DNA of 64,000 nucleotides from Cronobacter malonaticus LMG 23826 (GCF_001277215.2 NZ_CP013940.1:2666001-2730000); one strand, 5' to 3'. Counted from the stretch's first letter, positions 36,874-46,854 are shown. The notes: generated by a model from the letters alone, not told the origin. Numbers and translations: made by a program.

Positions 36874-38415
36874 CTAGCTGCGCGGTGCGGGGCCGAAAAC
36901 GTCGTAATCCGGCAGGCGCACGTTCTGGTATGGCTCCCAGCCGCCGCCGAGCGCTTTGTAGAGCGCGACCAGATCGAGACTGCTCTGCACCCGCGCCTGC
37001 GCGCGCTGCTGCTCGGCCTGTGCCAGCTGGCGCTGGGCGTCGAGCACGTCGATAAACGTGGCGATGCCTTTACGGTAGCTGTCGCTCGCCAGATCGAACG
37101 AGGTTTGCAGCGCGTCCAGGGTTTTCTCAAGCCCCGCCTCGCGCTGCTGGTCGGTGCGATAACTCACCAGCGCATTTTCTACATCGCTCAACGCCGTCAG
37201 CACCGTCTGGCGATACTGCAACGCCGCCGCGCCCTGCTCCGCGCGGGCCAGTTTCACGCTGGAGACCAGCCGCCCGCCCTGGAAGATGGGAATCGAAACC
37301 TGCGGGCCAAAGCTGTAAAAATGGCTGCTCCAGTCGGTCAGATAATCGGTTTCGCTGTTACGCATCCCGAACTGGCCCGAGAGCGACAGGCTCGGGAAGA
37401 GCTGCGCCACGGATACGCCGATTTGCGCGGTCGCGGCGTGGAGCCGTGCTTCGGCTTCGCGCACGTCCGGGCGGCGGCGCGCGAGCGTTGAGGGAATGCC
37501 CACCGGCACGATTTCCGGCAGCTCCGGCAGCGGCTGTGCGGCCTGCAATTCGGCGTCGAGCGCGCCCGGCGGTTTGCCAAGCAGTACCGCCAGCCCGTTC
37601 ATCGCCTGGCGCTCCTGCGCCTGATACTGCGGCAGCTGCGCCTGGAGCGTACCAAGCTGGGCGCGGGCGTTTTCCACATCCAGCTGCGGCGACAGCCCGC
37701 TTCGCTGGCGGCTTTCGGTCAGCTCCAGCGTCTGCTGCGCCGAGGCGATTTGCTGATTCATGGTGGCGAGAATGCTCTGCGCGCCGCGCAGTTGCAGCCA
37801 GGCACGCGCCACTTCAGCCTCCAGAGAAACCAGTGCGTCGTTGCGCTGCTCAATCGCCGCCTTCTGCTGCGCGTCTGCGGCTTCCACCTGACGGCGCACT
37901 TTGCCCCACAGGTCGATTTCCCACTGCGCGTCAAAGCTGCCCTGATAGAGGTTAATCGGCTGCGTCAGCGGCCCGAGCGCGGAGCTGATTTGCGGATCGA
38001 CCGCATCAAGCTGGCCATAGACATCATGCGATTTTAGCTCGCCTTCCAGACCGAGCTGCTGGCGCGTGGCGCGCACATTGCCGTTGACCGCCGGAAAAAA
38101 CGCGCCGCCCGCCTGGTTTATCTGTTCACGGGCACCCGCGATACGCAGTACGGTTTGCTGTAGCGATAAGTTACCGGCGATGGCGCGCTCGATCAGACTG
38201 TCGAGCTGCGGCGATTTAAACGTGCGCCACCAGCGCGGATCCGGCGCGGTACTACGCGCCTTCGATGCCACATCTGGCGCGTTCTGCCGGGCGGTTTCGC
38301 CGAAAGCACCCGGCGTGACGGGTTGCGGCCGTTGGTAATCGGGGCCAACCGCGCAGCCTGCCAGCAGCAGCGCCAGCGCCGTAAGTGTAAAGGGGAAGGT
38401 CACTCTCCCGGACAT
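36874..38415 (-). CDS. NodT-family outer-membrane efflux lipoprotein
   Basis: 513 residues. A lipoprotein signal peptide with lipobox LLAGC (about residues 17-21) precedes the family start VGPDYQRP. The body shows the duplicated outer-membrane-factor plan (TolC/OprM superfamily) with long helices and conserved segments RRPDVREAEARLHAA and AEQQRAQARVQSS. It would form the outer-membrane exit channel for the adjacent EmrAB-type pump. Last gene of the operon; its ATG lies one base from the emrB-like stop, with AGGAG upstream. Confidence 0.92.
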   Translation of the reverse strand: MSGRVTFPFTLTALALLLAGCAVGPDYQRPQPVTPGAFGETARQNAPDVASKARSTAPDPRWWRTFKSPQLDSLIERAIAGNLSLQQTVLRIAGAREQINQAGGAFFPAVNGNVRATRQQLGLEGELKSHDVYGQLDAVDPQISSALGPLTQPINLYQGSFDAQWEIDLWGKVRRQVEAADAQQKAAIEQRNDALVSLEAEVARAWLQLRGAQSILATMNQQIASAQQTLELTESRQRSGLSPQLDVENARAQLGTLQAQLPQYQAQERQAMNGLAVLLGKPPGALDAELQAAQPLPELPEIVPVGIPSTLARRRPDVREAEARLHAATAQIGVSVAQLFPSLSLSGQFGMRNSETDYLTDWSSHFYSFGPQVSIPIFQGGRLVSSVKLARAEQGAAALQYRQTVLTALSDVENALVSYRTDQQREAGLEKTLDALQTSFDLASDSYRKGIATFIDVLDAQRQLAQAEQQRAQARVQSSLDLVALYKALGGGWEPYQNVRLPDYDVFGPAPRS

Positions 38416-38416
38416 A

Positions 38417-39988
38417 TTAATGTGCTCCTGCGGAGCCTTCGCTCTTAATGGGCGAAAGCAATAAACAAAACGGAATCAACAGGATCGCCACCACGCTCAG
38501 CATGGTGAACACGTCGACATACGCAAGGATGCGCGACTGGGCAATCATGGTTTTATAAAGCTGCCCGGTGGCGATGCCGGTCGGGTCGCCCAATTGTGCG
38601 GTGAAATTACGTACCGCCTCGGCGCCGCTGCGTATCGCCTGCTGGAACTGTTCGTCAAAAGGCGTCATGTGCGCGCTCAGATGGGCGCTCTGCACCTGCG
38701 AACGTTCGGTAATCGCGGCGGTGGAGAGCGAAATGCCTATCGAGCCTGCGACGTTGCGGAACATCGTAAACAGCGCCGCCGCGTCGGCGTTAAGCTTCTG
38801 CGGAATGGTGATAAACGCAATCGTGGTAAGCGGCACAAACAGAAAGCCAAGCCCGATTGACTGCGCGCTGCGCATCAGCACCAGCGTTTCGAAATCGACG
38901 TTCGGCACCAGGTTGCGCGACCAGAAAAACGACACGCCAAGGCAGAGGAAGCCGAACGCGATGATCCAGCGGGTCTGCACCAGCGGCATCAGCTTCAGCA
39001 CAATCGGGATGGTAAATACAATCAGCACCGCGCCGGGCGAGAGTATTAGCCCCGACCAGGTGGCGGTATAACCGAGATCCTGCTGCGCGAGCTGCGGAAT
39101 AACCACCGAGCTACCGTAGAGGATCAGCGCCATGCCCGCCATCAGCACGCTGGAGACGGCGAAGTTTTTATCCCGCACGCAATGCAGATCCACCACCGGA
39201 CGGCGGGTGTAGATAAGCCAGTAAATCGCGCCGACAATCCCGATAAGCGTCAGCACCGCGAAGGTGCGGATAAAATCGGACGCGAACCAGTCTTCGTCTT
39301 CGCCGCGATCGAGCATCACCTGCAGGCAGCCGAGGCCCAGCGCAATCAGCCCGATGCCCGTCCAGTCTACCGGGATTTTCTCCTCGGACTTTTTCTCCCA
39401 CGGCGGATCTTCCAGCAGCTGATAGACCGCCAGCACGCAGACGATGCCGACCGGGATATTAATGAAAAAGACCCAGCGCCAGGAGTAGTTATCGGTTATC
39501 CAGCCGCCGAGCGTGGGGCCAAGCACCGGTGCGACGATAATCGCAATGGAAGAAAGCCCGAACGCCTTGCCACGATCTTCCGGCTTGAAGTAATCGAGCA
39601 GCACCGACTGCTGCGTCGGCTGGAGGCCACCGCCGAAAAAGCCCTGCAGAATACGAAACAGAATAATTTGCCAGAGCTCAGTGGCGATGCCGCACAGAAA
39701 CGAGCAGACGGTAAACATCACGATGCAAATCAGGAAAAACTGTTTGCGCCCGAACAGCCGGCTGAAAAACGCCGACAGCGGCAGCACGATACCGTTCGCC
39801 ACCAGATACGAGGTCAGGACCCACGTCGATTCGGAATAGCTCGACGACAGCGACCCGGCGATGTGCGGCAGCGCCACGTTAACGATGGTGGTGTCGAGAA
39901 TTTCCATGAACACCGCGATCGTCACGACGATCGCGACGGACCACGGATTGCTGGCCGGACGCCAGCCGCTGTGGGCCTGCTCGCTCAT
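38417..39988 (-). CDS. EmrB-like DHA2 drug:proton antiporter
   Basis: A 523-residue inner-membrane MFS protein of the 14-helix DHA2 family. Motif EILDTTIVNVALPHIAG in helix 1 and GLGFLFVPLTTIAF later are characteristic of EmrB. It works with the HlyD-type adaptor and the NodT channel to export drugs across both membranes. Its ATG overlaps the emrA-like stop by 4 nt. The location between ldtB and ybiR is not occupied in K-12. Confidence 0.92.
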   Translation of the reverse strand: MSEQAHSGWRPASNPWSVAIVVTIAVFMEILDTTIVNVALPHIAGSLSSSYSESTWVLTSYLVANGIVLPLSAFFSRLFGRKQFFLICIVMFTVCSFLCGIATELWQIILFRILQGFFGGGLQPTQQSVLLDYFKPEDRGKAFGLSSIAIIVAPVLGPTLGGWITDNYSWRWVFFINIPVGIVCVLAVYQLLEDPPWEKKSEEKIPVDWTGIGLIALGLGCLQVMLDRGEDEDWFASDFIRTFAVLTLIGIVGAIYWLIYTRRPVVDLHCVRDKNFAVSSVLMAGMALILYGSSVVIPQLAQQDLGYTATWSGLILSPGAVLIVFTIPIVLKLMPLVQTRWIIAFGFLCLGVSFFWSRNLVPNVDFETLVLMRSAQSIGLGFLFVPLTTIAFITIPQKLNADAAALFTMFRNVAGSIGISLSTAAITERSQVQSAHLSAHMTPFDEQFQQAIRSGAEAVRNFTAQLGDPTGIATGQLYKTMIAQSRILAYVDVFTMLSVVAILLIPFCLLLSPIKSEGSAGAH

Positions 39989-41142
39989 TCCACCGTCACC
40001 TCAGGCTCGACGGACAGCCCCAGCGGCAGCGGCTGGTTCCAGTTCTCAAGCCCTTTGTCGATAACGATTTTCACCGGCACGCGCTGGACGATTTTAACAA
40101 AGTTGCCGGTGGCGTTTTCCGCCGGGAACGCCGAGAAACGCGAGCCGCTGCCCTGCTGAATGCTCTCGACATGGCCCTCAAGCTCCAGATCGGGGAACGC
40201 GTCTACGGAGATCTCAACTTTATTCCCCGGCCGCATCCGCTCAAGCTGCGACTCTTTAAAGTTCGCCACTATCCAGATATCCGGCGAGACTATCGAAAAG
40301 AGCGCGCTGCCCGCCTGCACCAGCGTGCCGTTCTGGACGTTACGCTTAGTGACATAGCCGTCGAACGGCGCGCGCACTTCGGTATAAGAGAGATTCAGCT
40401 CAGCCGTTTGCAGCTGCGCGCGGGCCTGTTCCACCTGGCTCTGACGCGCTTCAACGTTGGTTTCTTGCTGACGAATTTGCAGTTGCACCTGTTCGGCCAC
40501 TTCCAGCTGCGCCTGCGCATTGGCAAGCCCCGCTTCGGCGCTGCGTAACTGAGCGCTGGCGGCGTCGATGTTTTGTTTCGAGGTGGCGCGCGGGTCAACG
40601 CCGCGCTGACGCTGGTATTCGGCGCGGGCGTTGGCAAGCTCCGCCTGGGCGCGCAGCACCTGCGCTTTCGCCTGATCGCGCTGGGCCGGGTATTGCACCT
40701 TCGCGAGCGCCAGTTGCGCCTGCGCCTGGTGGAGCTGCGACTCGGCAAGCGACAGCTGCGCCTGCGCCTGATCGCGCTGTGCGGTGGCGTCGCGCGGGTC
40801 GATAACCACCAGCAGATCGCCTTTTTTCACCCGCTGGTTATCTTTCACGCGCAGTTCCGTGACATACCCCGCCACTTTCGGCGCGACGGTCACGGCATCG
40901 CCTTCGATAAAGGCGTCGTCGGTGGTTTCAAGGTTTCGGGTCATAAACCACCAGATGATGGCACCGATAACCATAATAATGACAACAATACCGAGGATAA
41001 TCAGCGGCTTTTTACCGGGGCGCTTGCGGGTTTCCCCCTCGCCTTTCCCGTTGCCTTTGCCGTTATCCTCGTTTTTGCTGTTATCGTCTTGTGGGTCCTG
41101 ACGTTTCTCTTCGTCAGCGTTGTTATTGTGGTTTTCCGCCAT
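39985..41142 (-). CDS. EmrA-like periplasmic adaptor (HlyD family)
   Basis: 385 residues. A charged, Asn/Lys/Glu-rich cytoplasmic tail (about 1-45) precedes one membrane helix (46-66), a lipoyl half-motif, a long Ala/Gln coiled-coil hairpin (about 125-240) and the HlyD beta-barrel. First gene of the efflux operon. A small palindrome GTTTA-C-TAAAC (41186-41196) about 45 bp upstream could be an operator, but no local regulator gene is seen. Confidence 0.92.
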   Translation of the reverse strand: MAENHNNNADEEKRQDPQDDNSKNEDNGKGNGKGEGETRKRPGKKPLIILGIVVIIMVIGAIIWWFMTRNLETTDDAFIEGDAVTVAPKVAGYVTELRVKDNQRVKKGDLLVVIDPRDATAQRDQAQAQLSLAESQLHQAQAQLALAKVQYPAQRDQAKAQVLRAQAELANARAEYQRQRGVDPRATSKQNIDAASAQLRSAEAGLANAQAQLEVAEQVQLQIRQQETNVEARQSQVEQARAQLQTAELNLSYTEVRAPFDGYVTKRNVQNGTLVQAGSALFSIVSPDIWIVANFKESQLERMRPGNKVEISVDAFPDLELEGHVESIQQGSGSRFSAFPAENATGNFVKIVQRVPVKIVIDKGLENWNQPLPLGLSVEPEVTVE

Positions 41143-41242
41143 AGTTCAGCAACAGTCCTGTAAGTTAACACCATCACAAAATACCGTTTACTAAACTTAG
41201 GAGCAGTCTATACATTTGCCAGGAAAAACTGACAAATTAGCA

Positions 41243-42361
41243 TTATCTGAGAAATAGCCCCCACAGCAGCGCATATCCCACCAGCGCCGACCAGATTAGC
41301 AGCGGCAGCGAGTAGAGGTGAAAGCGCCACCAGATGCGGCGGTCAGCGGCCATACGCAGCGCAATCAGGTTCGCGAGCGAGCCGGGCAACAGCCCGAATC
41401 CGCCGATGTTGACCGCCCAAGCGAGCAGCGTCGTCGGCGGCACATAATTGAGCAGCAAAATGGTGGACGGCACGTTGCTGATAAACTGCGACAGGCCGAT
41501 GCCCAGCGCGTACAGCCCCACGGGCGGCAGTTGTGAGACATGATGCAGGCTGGTGGTCAGCGCAGGCAGTTTGGTCAACAGATGCACATCGATAAACATC
41601 GCCACGAAAACCAGCAGCAGGCTCCAGTCGATGCTAATAAGCACCCGGCGCGCCACCAGCAGGAACCCCACCGCCACCAGCGCCAGTCCCCACAGCGCGA
41701 CATTCAGCTCCAGCGCGGTTAAAAACACGATATAGAACGCAAGGCAGCTCCAGACCAGGCGCGGTTGCCAGTCGTGCTGTTTATCGTACGCCTGGTAATG
41801 CAGCGCCTTACCCGGAAAGCAAAACCAGCAGAGCAGCAGCAGACTCGCCATCAGCGCCAGCGCCAGCGGCGCCATGTGCAGAATAAATTCACCAAACGCC
41901 AGGCCGGAGCGGCCCCATAAAAGAATATTTTGCGGGTTGCCGATGGGCGTCAGCAGCGAACCGGCGTTTACCGCCAGCGCTTCAAAAATAATGAGGCGAT
42001 TAACCGGAATGGCGCACAGTTTTTTCAGCGTCAGCGTCAGCGGCACCACGATAAACAGCGCCACGTCGTTGGTTAAGAAGGTGGAGAGCAATGCGGCCGC
42101 GCAGACCAGAAAAAGCGCCAGACTGCGCTCTGTCGCAAAGCGTCGCACCAGACGGCGGCCGAGCACGTCGAAATAGCCGCTCAGTTCAACGCCTTTGGTG
42201 AGCATCATCAGCCCGGCAAGCGTAATGATGGTGCGCCAGTCCACCGCCTGCGGCCACTCGCGCGGCGCGAAAGGCACAAAAAAGGAGAGTATCACGCCGG
42301 TAATCAGTAAAAGCTGGAAAAACCGGTCATGCAGAAAAGGACGCGCGAGGCGAAGTAACAT
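41243..42361 (-). CDS. ybiR: YbiR, ArsB/NhaD-superfamily transporter
   Basis: 372 residues, as in E. coli YbiR. About 11 hydrophobic helices with the superfamily signatures TNDVALFIVVPLTL and LTPIGNPQNILLW in the first half and SQFISNVPSTILLL in the second. The substrate is unknown. Two bases separate its ATG from the mntR stop, so mntR-ybiR is probably one operon, as in E. coli. Confidence 0.93.
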   Translation of the reverse strand: MLLRLARPFLHDRFFQLLLITGVILSFFVPFAPREWPQAVDWRTIITLAGLMMLTKGVELSGYFDVLGRRLVRRFATERSLALFLVCAAALLSTFLTNDVALFIVVPLTLTLKKLCAIPVNRLIIFEALAVNAGSLLTPIGNPQNILLWGRSGLAFGEFILHMAPLALALMASLLLLCWFCFPGKALHYQAYDKQHDWQPRLVWSCLAFYIVFLTALELNVALWGLALVAVGFLLVARRVLISIDWSLLLVFVAMFIDVHLLTKLPALTTSLHHVSQLPPVGLYALGIGLSQFISNVPSTILLLNYVPPTTLLAWAVNIGGFGLLPGSLANLIALRMAADRRIWWRFHLYSLPLLIWSALVGYALLWGLFLR

Positions 42362-42363
42362 GA

Positions 42364-42831
42364 TTATTCGAACCCGTTTTGCTGGCTGAAACGGCGAAAG
42401 ACCTCAAGCGTCTCTTCGCTGACATGGTGCTCCATCCCTTCGGCGTCGCGGCGTGCGGTATCCGGGTTAACGCCGAGTGCCAGCAGGAAGTTCTCGACGA
42501 TCTGATGGCGCTCGCGGCTCTGCTGCGCCAGCTTCTCGCCTTCCGGCGTCAGAAACACGCCGCGCCACGGGATCTGCTCAATCAATCCAACGGTAGCAAG
42601 ACGCTTGAGCATTTTCGCGACCGTCGGCTGCGATACGCCAAGGCGCGCCGCCATATCCACCTGCCGCGCCTCGCCCACCTCCCGAATGAGATCGGAAATT
42701 AGCTCAACGTAATCGTCGATAAGCTCACGGCGGTGGGCTTCACGCACCTGGCGAAAGCCCTCCACATGTTCTTCGACATTGACCAGTTGCGTCACTTTCA
42801 TGCTGCTCTGCTTACCTGCCCGACGGCTCAT
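42364..42831 (-). CDS. mntR: Manganese-responsive regulator MntR
   Basis: 155 residues, the same as E. coli MntR. DtxR/MntR family: winged helix (about 35-95, [21 protein letters not shown]) and a C-terminal metal-binding dimer domain ([28 protein letters not shown]). With Mn(II) it represses mntH and mntS and activates mntP. The ATG at 42831 gives the conserved MSRRAGK start; an upstream GTG-type extension is not conserved. Confidence 0.96.
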   Translation of the reverse strand: MSRRAGKQSSMKVTQLVNVEEHVEGFRQVREAHRRELIDDYVELISDLIREVGEARQVDMAARLGVSQPTVAKMLKRLATVGLIEQIPWRGVFLTPEGEKLAQQSRERHQIVENFLLALGVNPDTARRDAEGMEHHVSEETLEVFRRFSQQNGFE

Positions 42832-42935
42832 TGATGCTTCCTCATTACGGTGGCGCGATACGGTTAACGCTCTTTGCGGGCCATTGTAAACCACAGATTC
42901 ACGAGCACAAAAAATTAACGCGTTAGCCATAGCTA

Positions 42936-42958
42936 TATAACATAGCCTGTGCTATATC
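42936..42958. promoter_or_regulatory. MntR box upstream of mntS
   Basis: CATAGC-CTGT-GCTATA within ATAACATAGC...GCTATATC is an imperfect copy of the E. coli MntR operator (AACATAGC-N4-GCTATGTT). It lies about 60 bp upstream of mntS and about 105 bp upstream of the divergent mntR. Confidence 0.75.
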
Positions 42959-43014
42959 TGTATGTAATGCGAACAGCCATGAGATTTTCCGGCTGTGAGA
43001 CGCGGAGGTGTGGT

Positions 43015-43149
43015 ATGAACGAATTAATGAGGTGTCTGAACGTGTTTACTCATTCCCCCTTTCAGGTGCGGCTGCGGCTGCTGAATATGCTGTGCGATAT
43101 GTTTAATCCAAAACCCCAGCCGGGCGAGGACGATAACGGGCAACCATAA
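43015..43149 (+). CDS. mntS: Small protein MntS
   Basis: 44 residues, similar to the 42-aa E. coli MntS (MNEFKRCMRVFSHSPFKVRL there; MNELMRCLNVFTHSPFQVRL here, with the conserved LNMLCDM following). It raises free Mn(II) by blocking the MntP exporter when manganese is scarce. GGAGGTGTGG upstream sets the ATG at 43015. In E. coli the same transcript was first described as the RNA RybA. Confidence 0.92.
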   Translation: MNELMRCLNVFTHSPFQVRLRLLNMLCDMFNPKPQPGEDDNGQP

Positions 43150-43441
43150 CCTGTCGCCCTTCCCCGGTTTTTTGCCATTTTTTCTTCATCTTTCTGCGTT
43201 ATCCTGAGCCCTGGCGCTCCTCACGTTGGCTTTAACCTCTCTTTTGGCGAAATTTGCAGCCTTTCTCGCAAACTAGTTGGTTTCACCCCGTTGCTATTCT
43301 TTTCGTGCGGCTCTATCTTCTTGCAGCCCTGCTCTTACGACGATACCGAATGCGGATCTCCCTCCCTTCTGGTCCAGCATTCTGGCGGGCGAATACCTTT
43401 GACGCCAGGGTTTGCGCATGGCGTTTCGTTGAATCCGTACT

Positions 43442-45025
43442 ATGAATCTAACGCTAAAAAATACTCTTGCTGCACGCGGCATCGCTCTCGATCCGTGGAT
43501 TGGCTTCTATTTTCTGCAATCGTTATTAATTAATTTCGCTCTGGGTTATGAATTCAGCCTGCTGTACGCCGTCGCGTTTTGCTGCGTGCTGCTGCTGCTG
43601 TGGAAAACCGCGCCGCGCGCGCAGAAAGCCCTTTTAGCCGTCTGCTCCGTGGTGGCAGGGCTCTATTTCCCTTTCGGACAGACCTACGGCGCGCCGAACT
43701 TCAACACGCTGCTGGCCCTGCACGCCACCAATATGGAAGAGTCCACGGAGCTGCTGACGATTTTCCCGTGGTACAGCTATCTGGTGTCGCTGTTTATTTT
43801 TACGCTCGGCATTATCGCGGTGCGCCGCACGTCATCCGCGCCGTCCCGCTGGCAGCCGTTCGACAGCCTCTGCCTTGCGATAAGCGTGGTGAGTTTTTTC
43901 GTCACGCCGGTGCAGAATCAGCTCTATGGCGGTGTTTTCGCGCTGAAAGACAGCGGCTATCCGGTGTTTCGCTTTGTGAAAGATGTGGTCGTGAATAACC
44001 ACGAAGTGCTGGAAGAGCAGCAACGCATGGAGGCACTTTCAAAAATTAAAGATTCCTGGAATGTGCTGGCGGTCGCGCCGAAATATCACACTTATGTAGT
44101 GGTCATCGGCGAAAGCGTGCGCCGCGATGCGGTCGGTGCGTTTGGCGGCCAGTGGGATAACAGTCCGTTTGCGAGCCACGTTAACGGTTATCTGTTTACC
44201 GATTACATCGCCGCCAGCGGGTCGACGCAGAAATCGCTTGGGCTGACGCTTAACCGCGTCGTCGATAATAAGCCGCAGTATCAGGATAACTTCGTCACGC
44301 TCGCTAACCGCGCCGGTTTTCAGACCTGGTGGTTCTCCAACCAGGGGCAAATTGGCGAATATGACACCGCTATCGCCAGTATCGCTAAGCGCGCCGATGA
44401 AGTGCATTTCTTAAAAAGCGGCGATTTCGAGGCGGATAAAAACACGCGTGATGAGGCGCTGCTGAAGATGACGGCTCAGGTGCTGGCGACGCAACGTCCG
44501 CAGCCGCAGCTTATCGTACTGCACCTGATGGGCTCGCACCCGCAGGCCTGCGACCGCACCCAGGGCAAGTACGAGACGTTTGTGCAGTCGAAAGAGACCT
44601 CCTGCTATCTCTACAGCATTCGCCAGACCGACGATTTGTTAAGCCAGCTTTACCAGCAGTTGCAAAACAGCGGACAGAGCTTCTCGATGGTCTACTTTTC
44701 CGATCACGGGCTGGCCGTTAAAGAGCGCGGCAAAGCGGTGCAGTACCTGGCGCACGATGATAAATTCCAGCAGAATTTCCAGGTGCCGTTTATGGTACTG
44801 TCGAGCGACGACAAAGCGCACAGGATTATCAAAGCACGGCGCTCCGCCAATGATTTCCTGAGCTTTTTTTCGCAGTGGACGGGGATAAAAGTCAAAGAAA
44901 TCGCGCCGAAATATAAATTTATTTCCGGGCAAAAGGCGGGACCAGTGTTTGTGACTAACTTTAAACTCAACAAGGTGAGCTATGATCACCTCGGCACGGA
45001 TCTGTTGGACGCACGTACCCGTTGA
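43442..45025 (+). CDS. opgE: OPG phosphoethanolamine transferase OpgE (YbiP)
   Basis: 527 residues, E. coli length. Four or five N-terminal membrane helices (to about residue 165) anchor a periplasmic sulfatase-fold domain with VVIGESVRRDAVG, the nucleophile region SGSTQKSLGLTLNR (Thr/Ser) and FSDHGL metal ligands. It adds phosphoethanolamine to osmoregulated periplasmic glucans. The 292-bp gap after mntS holds no recognised gene. Confidence 0.93.
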   Translation: MNLTLKNTLAARGIALDPWIGFYFLQSLLINFALGYEFSLLYAVAFCCVLLLLWKTAPRAQKALLAVCSVVAGLYFPFGQTYGAPNFNTLLALHATNMEESTELLTIFPWYSYLVSLFIFTLGIIAVRRTSSAPSRWQPFDSLCLAISVVSFFVTPVQNQLYGGVFALKDSGYPVFRFVKDVVVNNHEVLEEQQRMEALSKIKDSWNVLAVAPKYHTYVVVIGESVRRDAVGAFGGQWDNSPFASHVNGYLFTDYIAASGSTQKSLGLTLNRVVDNKPQYQDNFVTLANRAGFQTWWFSNQGQIGEYDTAIASIAKRADEVHFLKSGDFEADKNTRDEALLKMTAQVLATQRPQPQLIVLHLMGSHPQACDRTQGKYETFVQSKETSCYLYSIRQTDDLLSQLYQQLQNSGQSFSMVYFSDHGLAVKERGKAVQYLAHDDKFQQNFQVPFMVLSSDDKAHRIIKARRSANDFLSFFSQWTGIKVKEIAPKYKFISGQKAGPVFVTNFKLNKVSYDHLGTDLLDARTR

Positions 45026-45060
45026 TGCAGTAGCCGCGATGCGCGGCGCGATGTACAGAT

Positions 45061-45090
45061 AAAAAAAATCCGCCCGTGGGCGGATTTTTT
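45061..45090. terminator. Bidirectional terminator, opgE and ompX
   Basis: AATCCGCCC (45067-45075), two-base loop, GGGCGGATT (45078-45086), with A and T runs on either side, serving both convergent genes. Confidence 0.88.
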
Positions 45091-45104
45091 CATCACCGAA
45101 GTGA

Positions 45105-45617
45105 TTAGAAGCGGTAACCTACGCCTGCGATCCAGGTGCCGATGTCGGTGTTACGCACACGGCTCTGCTCGTAGGAGAAGTCCAGGGCTACGTCCTGAAC
45201 CGGGTTAAACTGCAGGCCTGCGCCGTAGGAGAAGCCGTAGTCGCTGGTGTCTGCTTTATCAACGCCGTTGGTAGCCTGAGCTTTATCGTAACCAACACCC
45301 ACTACGCCGTAGATGCTTGCCCAGTCATTGATACGGTAAGCCGGACCCGCGGTGATGCCGTAGTACTGGTTTTTACCATATACGCCATCTTCAGAGCGGT
45401 CTTTTTCGGTGTAGGTGAAAGAACCGATTACGCCCAGCGGGTTGGTGTCGTCGAACTCATAACGGTATTTCAGGTTGAAACCGTTCATTTTGTTCATCAC
45501 GCCCTGCGCGTCGCTCTGTGCGTAGCCACCGGTAACGGTAGCGGTGCCAGCAACAGCAGAACCTGCGGAAACGGCCAGAACACAAGCCAGTGCTGAAAGA
45601 CATGCAATTTTTTTCAT
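45105..45617 (-). CDS. ompX: Outer-membrane protein OmpX
   Basis: 170 residues: signal peptide of about 23 residues, then an eight-stranded beta-barrel ending in the C-terminal GVGYRF with terminal Phe, the BAM recognition signal. Strong identity to E. coli OmpX (TVTGGYAQSDAQG, NQYYGITAGPAYRINDWASI). The loop 2/3 region (EDGVYGKN, ATNGVDKAD) differs from E. coli as expected for surface loops. ATG at 45617 has AGGTGG upstream. Confidence 0.96.
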   Translation of the reverse strand: MKKIACLSALACVLAVSAGSAVAGTATVTGGYAQSDAQGVMNKMNGFNLKYRYEFDDTNPLGVIGSFTYTEKDRSEDGVYGKNQYYGITAGPAYRINDWASIYGVVGVGYDKAQATNGVDKADTSDYGFSYGAGLQFNPVQDVALDFSYEQSRVRNTDIGTWIAGVGYRF

Positions 45618-45966
45618 AACCACCTCAAATGTGCTTCAAGTAAGTCCTAAGATTTAAATATATCAAAACCCAGCAGGAAACTCTTTGTTGTTCGCGTTGT
45701 CTAATGCGCTCTTTCCTGTAACAGAACGTTTCCGCCCGCGTCTATCCTGCTAAAAACACTGGATTTTACCAGGCGGCAATCATTATCGTTCCAGGGAAGA
45801 CATTGCTGCATCCAGATTATTCCTAAACGCGATTGCGCGTTTTTTGCGCTAACGTGAGTATGTTACCGGTTAATCCCGCCGGGTTTTTCAATGATTGCTC
45901 AACCACACGAAAGTTAAATACAGTAAGCTATCGCGTTTACTTATCTTTAACTTTCAGGTGCGCAGG
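45618..45966. promoter_or_regulatory. Divergent ompX-rhtA intergenic region
   Basis: 349 bp containing the promoters and 5' leaders of both genes. AT-rich TTTAAATATA lies about 35-50 bp upstream of ompX. In E. coli the ompX leader is a target of Hfq-dependent sRNAs. I see no gene in it. Confidence 0.5.
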
Positions 45967-46854
45967 ATGCCGACTTTATCCCGTAAAACCCCGATCTGGT
46001 TGCCCGTTGTGGTGCTCCTCGTTGCAATGGCGTCAATTCAGAGCGGCGCTTCGCTTGCTAAATCCCTGTTCCCGCTGGTGGGCGCGCCCGGCGTTACCGC
46101 GCTGCGTCTGGCGCTTGGCACGCTGATTCTGGTTATCGTATTTAAACCCTGGCGGCTGCGCTTTACCCGCAGCCAGCGTATGCCATTGCTGGTCTATGGT
46201 CTGGCGCTGGGCGCAATGAACTATCTCTTTTATCTGTCGATCCGCACCGTACCGCTCGGCATCGCCGTCGCGCTGGAGTTTACCGGTCCGCTGGCGGTGG
46301 CGCTGTTTGGCTCACGCCGTCCGGTGGATTTTCTCTGGGTGGCGCTTGCAGTGCTTGGTTTGTGGTTCCTGTTACCGCTCGGTCAGGACGTCACGCATGT
46401 CGATCTGCTCGGCGCCGCCTGCGCGCTGGGCGCGGGCGTATGCTGGGCCATCTATATTATCGCCGGTCAGAAAGCGGGCGCGGAGCACGGCCCTGCGACC
46501 GTCGCCATCGGGTCGCTGATTGCGGCTATCGTTTTCGTGCCTATCGGCGCGGCGGCGGCGGGCGAAGCGCTCTGGCACTGGTCGGTGCTGCCCGTCGGGC
46601 TTGGGATAGCCATCCTTTCTACCGCGCTCCCCTATTCGCTGGAGATGACGGCGCTGACGCGTCTGCCCACGCGTACATTCGGGACGCTAATGAGTATGGA
46701 GCCGGCGCTGGCGGCGTTTACGGGCATGATTTTCCTGGGTGAAACGCTGACACTGGTGCAATGGCTGGCGCTGCTGTCGATTATTATCGCTTCTGTTGGT
46801 TCGACGCTGACGCTCAGACGTGAAACGCAGATAAAAAGCCTCGACATTGATTAA
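45967..46854 (+). CDS. rhtA: Threonine/homoserine exporter RhtA
   Basis: 295 residues, E. coli length. Ten-helix DMT/EamA transporter with two repeated five-helix halves, exporting threonine and homoserine. Conserved segments SIQSGASLAKSLFPLVGAPG and RLPTRTFGTLMSMEPALAA are near-identical to E. coli. The ATG at 45967 matches the E. coli start; an in-frame ATG 24 codons upstream is not conserved. Confidence 0.95.
   Translation: MPTLSRKTPIWLPVVVLLVAMASIQSGASLAKSLFPLVGAPGVTALRLALGTLILVIVFKPWRLRFTRSQRMPLLVYGLALGAMNYLFYLSIRTVPLGIAVALEFTGPLAVALFGSRRPVDFLWVALAVLGLWFLLPLGQDVTHVDLLGAACALGAGVCWAIYIIAGQKAGAEHGPATVAIGSLIAAIVFVPIGAAAAGEALWHWSVLPVGLGIAILSTALPYSLEMTALTRLPTRTFGTLMSMEPALAAFTGMIFLGETLTLVQWLALLSIIIASVGSTLTLRRETQIKSLDID

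Noticed and set aside
43254..43445. Small open frames upstream of opgE
   Set aside because: Basic, low-complexity translations without a convincing ribosome-binding site or resemblance; treated as leader sequence.
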